A stretch of 64,000 bases of DNA from Prostheceraeus crozeri. Lineage: Eukaryota; Platyhelminthes; Polycladida; Euryleptidae. This document shows, one piece after another, positions 37,401 through 49,400 of the stretch. The notes under the pieces are model-generated. The model had not been told where the DNA came from and ran no database searches. It was given only the letters and a program-made list of their open reading frames with translations. The first letter of the stretch is position 1, and every line of letters begins with the position of its first letter. Position numbers and translations under genes: made by a program. The stretch is from assembly GCA_907163375.1 (NCBI GenBank), contig CAJQUW010007562.1, forward strand, positions 154,501 to 218,500. Reading direction: 5' to 3'.

Positions 37401-40400
37401 TTATTGCAGGTGAAAACCCATCTGATTTGTAACTCCTTGTCAATTTTACGAAAGATATTTTTGTAATCTTTTTTTAAAATAAACTGATTGAATACCAAAA
37501 AAGGGATTTTTATTGTTTGAGTGTAAGTTATGTCTTCCGTCTTGACATGGTCATTAAACTTTTTCTCTAAATAATTTTTAATAATGTTATTGATAAATTG
37601 CAACGGATATCCGTTGTTTCTAAAAATGTTGGTGAGTTTCTCCATTTCTTCATGAAACTTCTCCCAAGTGCAGCACACTATGTATGCTCTATTTATCAGA
37701 GTGCTCAGTAGGCCTCTTTTCCACTGTATAGGACAGTTAGCCTTAAAATTCAAGATTAAACCCGTATATGTGGGTTTCCTATAAACAGAAGTGACTAGGC
37801 AGCTATCAGTGACATCCAGGCTGATGTCTAAGAAAGGTTCCCACCAACTTCAGCGGTGAACTTCATGTTGGGATGCCATGAGTTTAAATAACTAAAGAAA
37901 GATTCATGGTCATCATCCTCAAAGATTGCTAAAATGTCGCTTTGAATGTGTCTCTACTAAAAGGAGGTTTTAACACATCGGAGTTGTAGACTTTATCACA
38001 AGTCCTTTAAAAAAAACAAAGACTTTATCCTTTTAGTAGAGACACATTCAAAAAGCTGTTGCAGTTCGCGACAGGAGGCATTTTCTCTTTTAACAACACT
38101 CTTTATCGTCAATGTGACGGTCTTAGTATGGGTAGTCCACTAGCACCCACTCTTAGTAACCTATTTATGGGTGAATTAGAAACAAATTTTCTCAACATCA
38201 ATCGTATGAACCTGAAGTTCTACGTGAGGTGTGTTGACGACATTTTAGCAATCTTTGAGGATGATGACCATGAATCTTTCTTTAGTTATTTAAACTCATG
38301 GCATCCCAACATGAAGTTCACCGCTGAAGTTGGTGGGAACCTTTCTTAGACATCAGCCTGGATGTCACTGATAGCTGCCTAGTCACTTCTGTTTATAGGA
38401 AACCCACATATACGGGTTTAATCTTGAATTTTAAGGCTAACTGTCCTATACAGTGGAAAAGAGGCCTACTGAGCATTCTGATAAATAGAGCATACATAGT
38501 GTGCTGCACTTGGGAGAAGTTTCATGAAGAAATGGAGAAACTCACCAACATTTTTAGAAACAACGGATATCCGTTGCAATTTATCAACAACATTATTAAA
38601 AATTATTTAGAGAAAAAGTTTAATGACCATGTCAAGACGGAAGACATAACATACACTCAAACAATAAAAATCCCTTTTTTTGGTATTCAATCAGTTTATT
38701 TTAAAAAAAGATTACAAAAATATCTTTCGTAAAATTGACAAGGAGTTACAAATCAGATGGGTTTTCACCTGCAATAAAATTAAGAAAAATTTTTCGAACA
38801 AAGACCGTACTCCGAAGGTTCTAAAGTCATGTGTCGTATATAGTTATGCTTGTGAGGTTGATCCTCGCACTACTTATACTGGTAGAACCCTAAGACACTT
38901 GAATGCTAGAATCAAGGAACATAGTCAAAAAATGTCTGCGATCTTGGATCATAGGCTACAATATTGGGACAAGCGTCCAATAACTTTGAACTGAATATTA
39001 TGGAGGTGTTATTTATTACAAAGTATAACCCTAGTCTGAACAAGCAATTGAACCATGAAGGAACTTTTTTTAGCTGCAAACTTATTTAGCATTAGCAGTA
39101 TTGCATCTCTTGTGCATATTTATCTGTAACATGTCGACATGAATGATTTACAAATTTATGCATGTTCTCATCTTTGTAATCTAGTATTAACCACCTCTTA
39201 CGCTGTATTGATAGTCAAATGGATTGAAAAAGTCGATAGTCCATTTGACTATCGACCGTTAGAAGGCGCTGGACGCCGAAGGCCCGTCACGCTGTGCCAA
39301 AGTCAATTTGAAAACTTCGAGTCAGAACCTCTTTTTAGCCTTCTCCTAGTATGCATCGCCTGACTCGCAAACTGGTCAACTATGTGCTTACTTTGTCCAT
39401 TAGAAAGTAGATTAGTCCTAGTTTTAATTCATTCAAGGTTTTGGACAATTCGGACAAGGTTTTTGAATTGATATAAAAGATCAACGACTTTTGCTTGCAT
39501 ACGTTTTATAAAACATCACGCAATTTGCTTCAGCATTCATGTGGAAACCAGGCAACAAAGAGTGAGAAAAGATTCCACGTCAAATCGATGACATTAATCT
39601 CAGGTTTAGAGGAGCTTTGCATGTAAGATTCACGCAACCTTAGTTATTTTTAAAGCTTTTACGTCACAACTTTCCATACTTAGACGGTGCTGACGTAGTC
39701 AGACTTATGGAGTGTTGTAGCACTTTTAGTCCGGATGCCCTTCCTGCCGACTTCCAATGACACCTTCGGGGCTCGACCTCTGGACCAAAAGATCGCTAGG
39801 CCAACCACTGTGCCACGGAGACCCAGTGGAAGTTGAAAAGTGAATAGTTGATTATCTCATTTTCGTATGTTGAAATTGATAACATCTTCTTGGCAAAGAA
39901 ACTTTTCATTGACGGATTGTAATCCAGAAAATAAAGTATCGCTTGCTAAAACGAGTTGGCTCACTTCTACTCCGAGTTTTGAAGCCTCTTTCGTAGATCT
40001 TGCAATACTTAAGATTCCAAAACACTTTCAATTAATGCATAGCTGGACTCAATTTTGAAATGATTGTTTAGAAAAAGAGCAGCAGATTAGGAAACAGTGC
40101 ATATTCGTCTTGCCAATGATTCATCAAGAATTTCTGATTCCCGTGATCACCTTTCCTAGAATGCACAATATCGGTCAGGTAAGTTAATTATCAAATGATA
40201 TAACGTCTTAATGAAACTAGTGTATTGAAAAATGACACTTTTTTGTGATCCTGATGCTGTCTTGAAAGGGAGGTTTTGATATCATGGATGATTAATTCAT
40301 TCAAGTAAAATTCTGGTTCACAGATGGGTTTATGCACTTGCGGCAACGCCCACTGTCGAGGTATTGGAGAAAGTATCAATGCTGTTTACGAAGTTGATCG

Positions 40401-43400
40401 TCTTGCAAGTTATTTGCCAAGTCAAGTGCGTACTCCGCTGTTACTGTGAGGATCCAGAGGTGTTGTGGGAATGTAAATCATGAGCATTGCTTTGTCTAAT
40501 GCTTTTATTATTTCCGAAGTTCTGCAAGGTGTCCGCGCAAATTTAAATGAAATTTCCAGGTGTTTTCCAGGGAAATTTACCAAAAATCAGGGGTCAAATT
40601 TGAACGAAAATTTCCAGACTTTCTGCAAGGAAATTTTACTCAAATGCACGCGTCAAATTTAAAACGGCTACACGACAATCAAGTGTGTAATAGCATTATA
40701 GAATACCTACAGTGTCGCCAGAAATATTATGACCGCTTCATTGAAAAGCAGTAAAATCACAGTTTCGATAATACACTGTAGACAGATATACTTATTCATT
40801 CTCTGAGATATCTATGCCATAGAAATCAACTTCATCACGTCTTTCCGGCCAACTATAGACGTTGCCATAGAAATCAACTTCACGCCTTTCCAACTAGACG
40901 CATCGATTAGCTGTCAAAATATTCAAATTTTTGAATATCTGCTTGCAATTGTACATTTTGCTCGCAATGGGAAAGAAACCGGACTTGAGTGAATCGCTCC
41001 ACGCAAATATTCAACTGTTGAAAGAAGAAGGATACTCTAACGAGGCAATTTCAAGAAGATTGAAGGTTGCCAAAGAAACTGTGTTCAATACCCTCAAGAG
41101 AATTCAAGATACCGGTTCTTTGAAGAGTCGTCAGCGAACAGGAAGACCGGCGAAGACCACCAGACAAACTGATCGAAAGATTCGACGAATGGTAGTGAAA
41201 GATCCTTTTTTTTGCCAGCATCAAAAATTGTAAATATACTGTCTGAAGAAGGAATACATCTCGGTGTCACCCAAATTAAGCATCGTTTGAGAAAATTTGG
41301 TGTATCTGCCAGAAGAGCTGCGAAGAAACCACTTTTGACGAAGAAGATGCGAAGTCAGCGTCGTTGTTTTGCTGATCAATATGGCGACTGGGATAACGGT
41401 GACTGGGCAAAAGTTCTTTTTTCGGACGAATCAACTGTTGAGTTGAATTATTAAGCCCCTCATCTTGTTAGACGACCAACGAATGAACGATACAATCCCC
41501 GGTACATATTGCCAACTGTGAAACACCCACAGAAAGTGATGGTTTGGGGCTGTTTCTCGGCGAACAACAGAGGAGGCCTCTTTTTTCTTCCGAAAGGCGC
41601 ATAAACATCGAGGACAAGCTGATGACTCATATGAACATTCTGGGATGCGAATATTTCTTGCACGATTCAGCCCCTGTCACAAAGCGAAGAAGATCACTTC
41701 ATGGCTTGCTGATCAAAATGTTCGTGTTATTCAATGGCCTGGAAACTCACCGGATCTGAACCCCACTGAGAATTTATGGAGACAGTTGAAGGTTCGTGTT
41801 TCTCAAGATCAACCGAAATCATTGACTGAATTGAAGGAATCGATCAATCACTCCCGACTTCTGCCGAGATCTATCAAATTCAATGAAGAATCGGATTCAC
41901 CTACTGAAGAGAAGTGCGGGCCATCCAACGAAATACTAACCATTTCTTGTAAGTGTACCGTTAAAATGTTTAACAATCATTATTTCCTATTCTGTAATGT
42001 TCTTAAAGTAGTAAATAAGTTTTGAGAATAAATAACTGATGTTTTCATGTCTTCAGACTCATAGAGACAATCTTTTTGAGACAGTTGAAGGTTCGTGTTT
42101 CTCAAGATCAACCGAAATCATTGACTGAATTGAAGGAATCGATCAATCACTCCCGACTTCTGCCGAGATCTATCAAATTCAATGAAGAATCGGATTCACC
42201 TACTGAAGAGAAGTGCGGGCCATCCAACGAAATACTAACCATTTCTTGTAAGTGTACCGTTAAAATGTTTAACAATCATTATTTCCTATTCTGTAATGTT
42301 CTTAAAGTAGTAAATAAGTTTTGAGAATAAATAACTGATGTTTTCATGTCTTCAGACTCATAGAGACAATCTTTTTGAGAAGCGGTCACAATATTTCCGC
42401 CGACACTGTAGATTACGGCTCCTAGTTCCCCATACCACAAGACGTTAATGAGGGAATTTACAACTCCTAGTTCACCACACTGAACAACAATTAGGAGTTC
42501 GAAACTGTTCACAGTTAACCATACAACTGCAGTTCGGTCTCATTCATGTTGTATACGTTATTATAGGAGACTCCATTCACTGAAATATTCTAAAAACAAA
42601 AACAATTGTATGAGAATGAAGGCTATATTTGTAACAAATAAGTAGAGATATGAAGAATAGAATCTGGAAAAATAGAAAACACTTCAACCATATAGTAAGT
42701 ATCAATTCAACATCTTGCAATTAGTGTTTCATGAGTCTCAAAATTTCCAGCAGTTTTCCAGGATTTCCAGGGAGCGCGGACAGCCTGGCTCTGTAAGGAT
42801 CAGCCAAAAGAAAATTCAACAGGACTGCCAACCCTGTCGGCTAAAAGTTGGGACAAAATTTATACATCATTATTTCTTCCATTTTATACGTAACTATAGC
42901 ATTTTGATGCATATGAAACAAATTCAGAGAGTTGTCGGCAGTGCTGTGCACGAAGGGGTTGTCAATGTGTGGAGTTAAGATCAACGAGAGAAGACGAAAT
43001 GAGGAGATAAGATCAATGATGGGAGTAGAAAGTGTTGAACAGTGTTTGGAGCGAGAGCGGCTGAGATGGTTCGGACACGTGATGCGGCGAAGCGAAGAGA
43101 CAGGCTTTGACTTTTCAGATTCACGGAGAAAAGAAGAGAGGAAGACCGAAGAAAACATGGCTGGAGTGCGTAAGAAACGACATGAGAAGAAGTCTGCCAT
43201 TCTCAAGCGGAGATTGGAAGGATCGGAGGACATGGAGGAGTCATCTTCGTGGGGCCGACTCCCGCCGGCGGGAAAACGAGCCTGAAGACGGCTAGTGAGT
43301 GAGTGAGTATAGCATTTTGATGTGCTTTGTTAGACCAAACCTGGCGATTCATGGACTTAAACATGCATCAGTTATGAACTACCAAAATTCTATGACAGAA

Positions 43401-46400
43401 GAAAAATATCTGCATCCGTTTCGCCACCTCCCAACCAATCGATTTAATAGAAAATGTTGTCGAGTTGGACGATTTCTTAAGTTTGAACAAACAGAGCGTT
43501 TCTTTATGTTGTTATAGTCGCTTTTCCCAAAAAGAAATCGAATGTATATTTTATATCAGTGCAAACAGTATTGCAAAGGAAGACAGGAGGTGCACGTGAC
43601 TGCTATGTATATAAGAAATTCTGCCAACAGCACCTAACTTCGACTACAAAACCAGTATGTAAATTTCAAAACCCAAAGATTCGGGACAGCTTATTTTCGA
43701 GAATTTCAAGGGCAAAAAGTCGATGCAGGCGAAAAATCGTGACAGCTGGTTGTCGAGTGAATTCATGAACTCTCTACAGTGAAACCGTCGTTTCAACGTT
43801 CCCACGCCAAACAACACCAGCTAGAAGGACTCACGCAACACATCTATCAATGACAATATACTCAATCATCAGTGATAGCTATCGAATCCCTCAGAACAGG
43901 ACTCAAAATTGTCAGCGCATTCAAATCTGTCACATTTCTTCCTTACAAACAGACAGTTTTGACCTGCCATTTTCAGAAGGATTGAGTTTTCACATGGCTC
44001 ATGTGAAGTACCTTAAAAACAATGCTTGCAGTGTATTACTGACAGAATTAAAGAAGTTTAGCGTGACGACTTACTAGATGCGAAATCGAATCCAAAATGA
44101 TGGCGCAGACATGAATTTAGAAAGCAGATGCATTGACTGAATAGCGATGATAGTCTGCTGTTAGGAATTGCTGTGAATTCCGTTTTGCAGGGTCCCCGCG
44201 CTTCAGCCACAATCAATTTTTTTAGGGCTTTTAAGGGCTGATGAGGCAACTTTAAGGCCTATCTACAAATCGATGTTTCATGCGTGCATACGTGCAAGTT
44301 GCATGCAAGGATGAGAAAAGCACTGTGTTGAGGCAATTTTATTCTCCGTCGCTGTGGGTAGTTCCACATGCTCTAGAAAAATGAAGGCAGAAAGCTATTT
44401 TTTCTACTCTCCCCATTCATCAATAGACAAAACTAGATCGTTTTTTCAGAAGTGTAGTCTATATCAAAATGTTATGAAATAAAAAAAACACTGCAGTATA
44501 AGAGACATTTTACAGGATTCAGTCAAGAACACGAATGCTAAATATAAAAATACACTTGCTGAAATACTAGATGCATGATAACTCCACACACTTAATGAAG
44601 ACAGCCAAATATCGAAATCACGGTCGTAACCAAAGTTGATTATTGACTGTCTTTGGTCTTAAACAGCACAGTTATATACCTTCACTTTATCCAAAATAAC
44701 TTCTTTCAACAGAAGAAGCAGATCAAAATACAATCATTATTACAACTAATACTATAATTACACAAGCTTGATTTTCTATGGCTATGAAGAACAGAAATTA
44801 AAACAAAAATTTACGTAGAAGCCATTCCATATTCCTAATCAGAATATCAATAAACAAATCAGTGGAATCACAGAAGTGATTATGAAGCAGGCGATACGAA
44901 TTTGACCGTTGCAGATTACAGAAAAATATATGTACAATTGTACATGTAGGAATTGTACATGCACTGTAATCTGTAAGGCGTCAGTAAAACTCAGTTCATG
45001 AAAACAAACAGCAAAGCGGTGAAATCACATCTTTAGGGATCAGCTCTTAGCTCTTAAAACTCAATTCATGGAAACAAACAACAATACAAACTTCTTCTAA
45101 GAAATAAAGTACAAAAATGAAAAAAACTTCATATTACGCAGCTCAATATTACTTCAGAGATTTATTTTCAAAATTTAGTTTGAAATTCAAGGGCTTTTCA
45201 GTGATTGCCATTTTTAAGGGCCTTTTAAGGGCTGATTGAAAAATTTAAGGGCTTTCAGTGATTGTCATTTTTGAGGGCCTTTTAAGGGCTGATTGAAAAG
45301 TTTAAGGGCTTTTTAAGGGGCCCTTAAATTTAAGGGCTGCGCGGGGGGACCCTGGTTTTGGAATGCCTTTTGCCAATGCAAACCCACAGCAGAAATGAAG
45401 GAAAAGCGGACCGTAGACATCATCCAGGAGCGCATGAAGGAAACTTAAGTATAAAAAAATGAATAACAAGACGGCTTGATATTAGACAGACTATCAAATA
45501 CGGATGAGAACTTTGAGAGAATTACAGACCCTGGAGCATTCGAAAATTTTCAGAATTTTCTCAATTTCATCATGAAATATATTCTAATTGCTGGCTACCG
45601 TATATGCTCTACTCAGCATTCCAATAACCAGACCCCGGTGCCATTGGACAGTTTGCTTCAAAATTTAATAGCACATTTGTGAACGTTTCTTTTCTAAAGA
45701 TGCTAGTTTCCAAATTATTCGTAATATTTATTTTAACATCCAAGAATGCTTTGCTATTGCCTCCAATATCTACAGTAAATTTTAAATTTTTGTGTTGTCT
45801 ATTTAAAAATTGGTGAAACCGTTCTACTTTCTTTATATCATCAAAAACGCAAATGCAATCATCTATATATCTTGCGTAATAAAGTGGACTGCATTCTTCA
45901 TTCATCCAATTTTGTTCCATATGTGACAAAAATAGATTTGCGAGTGTAGGAGCAAGGGGGGAACCCATACTTACACCATCCATCTGCTTAAACATTTGGT
46001 CATTAAATAAAAATTGACCACTCGTGGCAAACAGGCACAGTTTTTTAAATACATCCCTGCCAAACAAAGGCTTATTAGTTGAATTCTTATCATAAACTAA
46101 ATTAGCCGCCAGCTCAATTGTTTCATTTACAGGTATGTTCGTGAACAGTGATTCAACATTATAACTAATTAAAATATGTTTGTCATGAAAAATTCTTGAT
46201 TTTTATTAATTTCTTCTATCAAGTGAGAGGTAGAATTCAACATATGTTTCGAATTTATATGTGGTTTTATTAGATTATCTAAAAGTTTTACCAAATTGTA
46301 ACTTGCACAGCCAATAGTACTTAATATTGGTCTCATAGGTTTGTTATCTTTGTGCACTTTCACAGTACCATACAGCCTACCGGGCTCACTGCCAGAAGGA

Positions 46401-49400
46401 CTAATAAACTTGTACGTTTTCTCATCAATATATCTACGCAAATACTTATAAATGTAACGATACAATCTGCCTTCCTCGGTTACTGTCGGATGTTTGCGAA
46501 TGTCATCCTCATCATATTCAATTTTTTGGAATTTAGTTACGTCTTTTAAAATATCACTCATTTTTTTGTTGTACTCAAATGAGTTGACTATCGCCAATCC
46601 ATTCCCCTTATCAAAGGAGCACACTTTTATATCCTTGCGTTTCGCCAACTGTTCCAGTACTTTGTGGGTTTCACGATTGTATTGGAGGCCTTGTTCATCA
46701 ATCAAGAAAAGTCTTCACTTTGCACCCCGGCGTCGTTTCTTTGTATATTGACTTTAAGCATTGCTTGTCGATATTTTAACTTATTTTCTTTATGTTTCAA
46801 AGCTGGCGTTAATTGATCAACATTGGTCCTTTAAGATTGCATAATCTTCTAATATTTAGGAGTTAAGATCCTTTGGACTATTATGTCACGTAGGGTGATT
46901 CCTGTCCTTCCATTTCTCATTTGTAAGTTCATTCCCAAGTCAATCATTGAAAACAATAGCCGAAAACGTCGGGTGAACTGATTTGTTTGTGGGCACTATG
47001 TCTACAAGTTGACAACGGGGACAAACTACAAAGTCAAATATAAAGGAAAATTGAGAAGGAAAAGTGAAGTGTTACTCAATGAGGGAGTTATAGGAAAACT
47101 GATCGCAAAACAAGGTCTGGTTGTGGTCAAATTTTTCAAAACCGATTAACGGATTAGAAGATACACGCTGTTTGTCACTAATATTTATAGTCTTTTTGTA
47201 GGTGCCCACTGATAGATGCAATTAATGAATAAAGGAATACTCGGCATGTAATTAGCAGCTCGGCGCTTCGTACGTTCTTATTGAGAGCATTACACGGAAC
47301 TGAATGACATTTGCACAAGCATTAGACACAGGTTCGATGGCTGTTGACAACTGTTCTACGAAGTGACAAGACTGACAATAACACGGATGAGGCAACCAAT
47401 AAGAATGCAACTGACAACTTGCTACATGTAGCCTACTGTACAAAGAAAAATCATGAGATGTTAAATTTACAAGTAAATGCACTAGTTAAGACAAAGAAAG
47501 AAAAAGCAAAGTTAGACCTTCACTAAGATTGCACATAAAAGATATAGCAAAAGTATAAGTTTAGTCTACCGTAAAGAAAAATCATGATATGTGAAGTTTA
47601 CATAAAATACTAGTAAATACAATAAAAGACTTAAACAATCACTGAGTTTACAAATTAAATGATAAGAAAAAAAGTCAAAGTAAAAAATTATAGAAATGAA
47701 AGGTAGAATAAATAATTAAATAAAGTAAATAAATATATAAATAGAAATTAGAAAAATAAATACAAACTAAAGCAAAAAGAAATACAGCGAAAAAAATACT
47801 ACGGGATCGTGGAACAAAATATACGTTCTTTTTGAATGCACAAACTGGGATTGAACCACTTTATAGCTACACCTTCAGCGATGAATAGTTCATACTGGGA
47901 TGTACACTTTTTGTCTTTTATGTGCAATCTTAGTGAAGGTCTAACTTTGCTTTTTCTTTGTCTTAACTAGTGTATTTACTTGTAAATTTAACATCTCATG
48001 ATTTTTCTTTGTACAGTAGGCTACATGTAGCAAGTTGTCAGTTGCATTCTTATTGGTTGTCTCATCCGTGTTATTGTCAGTCTTGTCACTTCGTAGAACA
48101 GTTGTCAACAGCCATCGAACCTGTGTCTAATGCTTGTGCAAATGTCATTCAGTTCCGTGTAATGCTCTCAATAAGAGCGGACGAAGCGCCGAGCTGCTAA
48201 TTACATGCCGAGTTTTCCTTTATTCATTAATTGCAACTAATATTTATGGTACTTGTATTGCTGTACAAATCCTATATTAGAATTGTTAGCCTTCAGGGTG
48301 AAACATTATTGATGAATTACCTCAATTCATTCAAGAGATTGGAATATCGTTGACCGTGTGTTAAACGGATATGATGAAATTCTCCAATTTCTTCGAGCAA
48401 GAGCCTTCTTTGATCATGCCAAACATCTGTATTGCAAAATTGCCTTTATATACTGAGGTATTTACTTCAAAACACTGCGATTCGAAGATCTGCAGGCTTA
48501 GAATACATAAGCAAAATGTCCATATCAATATTCACATATCCTAAATCTTTGATAGCGATTCTGACCAGGGAAACTTGATAAATAAAGAATTACATTGCGT
48601 ACTGTGTATGATTGATTTTTTTTCAAATGATGAACAACACTCAATAGATATAAGAAGCATTTAACAGAAACAAAACAAGCTTTGATATTCCACACAAGGA
48701 CAAATGTACGATGTCAGCAGTTCCATGTATTGCAATATTACATATGGCAGTTTAGTAGTAGTATTTAATGCAAGTAGTATTTAATGAATACACGTCCAAA
48801 CCTCACTTATATGCTAATTGTACATTGTGTTGATGTGTTGAGAACAGATCGGTTGGTGATTCGGCTGTAGAAGTGAAATACACGCAATAAAAAGTTAATA
48901 GTTCAGTAATTAATGTTTTGATTCGTCAGACTAACAGCTTCGATCGTCTTGACCTTTCTCGACAACAATCAAACAGAAATCTTCTCGTGTTATTGAAATG
49001 CAACTCAGTATAGATAGCAATGTTGGTTCTAAGAATAGATTTTTCTGTGATTAATTATTGAGGTTCGCATTTGCAACATGATCGCTGTAAACACAACGTC
49101 CGTATGAAAATTGAAGAATTTAACGTTGATATAATAGACCATGAAAACAATCCGATAGATCAAGAAATTGGCAGCAGATTTCATAGAGTTATTAAATTGA
49201 GCCTTGAACGGAACATAGGAAAAACAGCGAACGGTGATTCTCCTCATCCAGTGGTTGAATAAGTGTCAATTTTTACGGAATTTAGAGCTGCAAAAAGCAG
49301 TGAATGAAGACTGGGGCTTCTGCAGGAGAAAATCCTCCCTGAATGAAATATCACATCTTCCATGTTTGCTGATACCCCTCTTGAAGGCATCATTGCAATG

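Larger units (their letters stand above)
40525..42787. mobile_element. TIR element interrupted by a Tc1-type transposon
   Basis: Ends CAAGGTGTCCGCGC and GCGCGGACAGCCTG are inverted repeats, with subterminal AATTTCCAG/TTTTCCAGG blocks on both sides. The flanks GTTCTG and GCTCTG differ at one of six bases, suggesting a 6-bp target duplication. Without the 1.7-kb insertion the element is about 560 bp and non-coding. Confidence 0.78.

Noticed and set aside
39139-39363. Hammerhead ribozyme at the Penelope-like end
   Set aside because: A hairpin is present, but the conserved CTGANGA and GAAA core could not be placed.
47252-48200. Pair of identical 76-codon frames
   Set aside because: They are the two arms of one inverted repeat and are not supported as coding.
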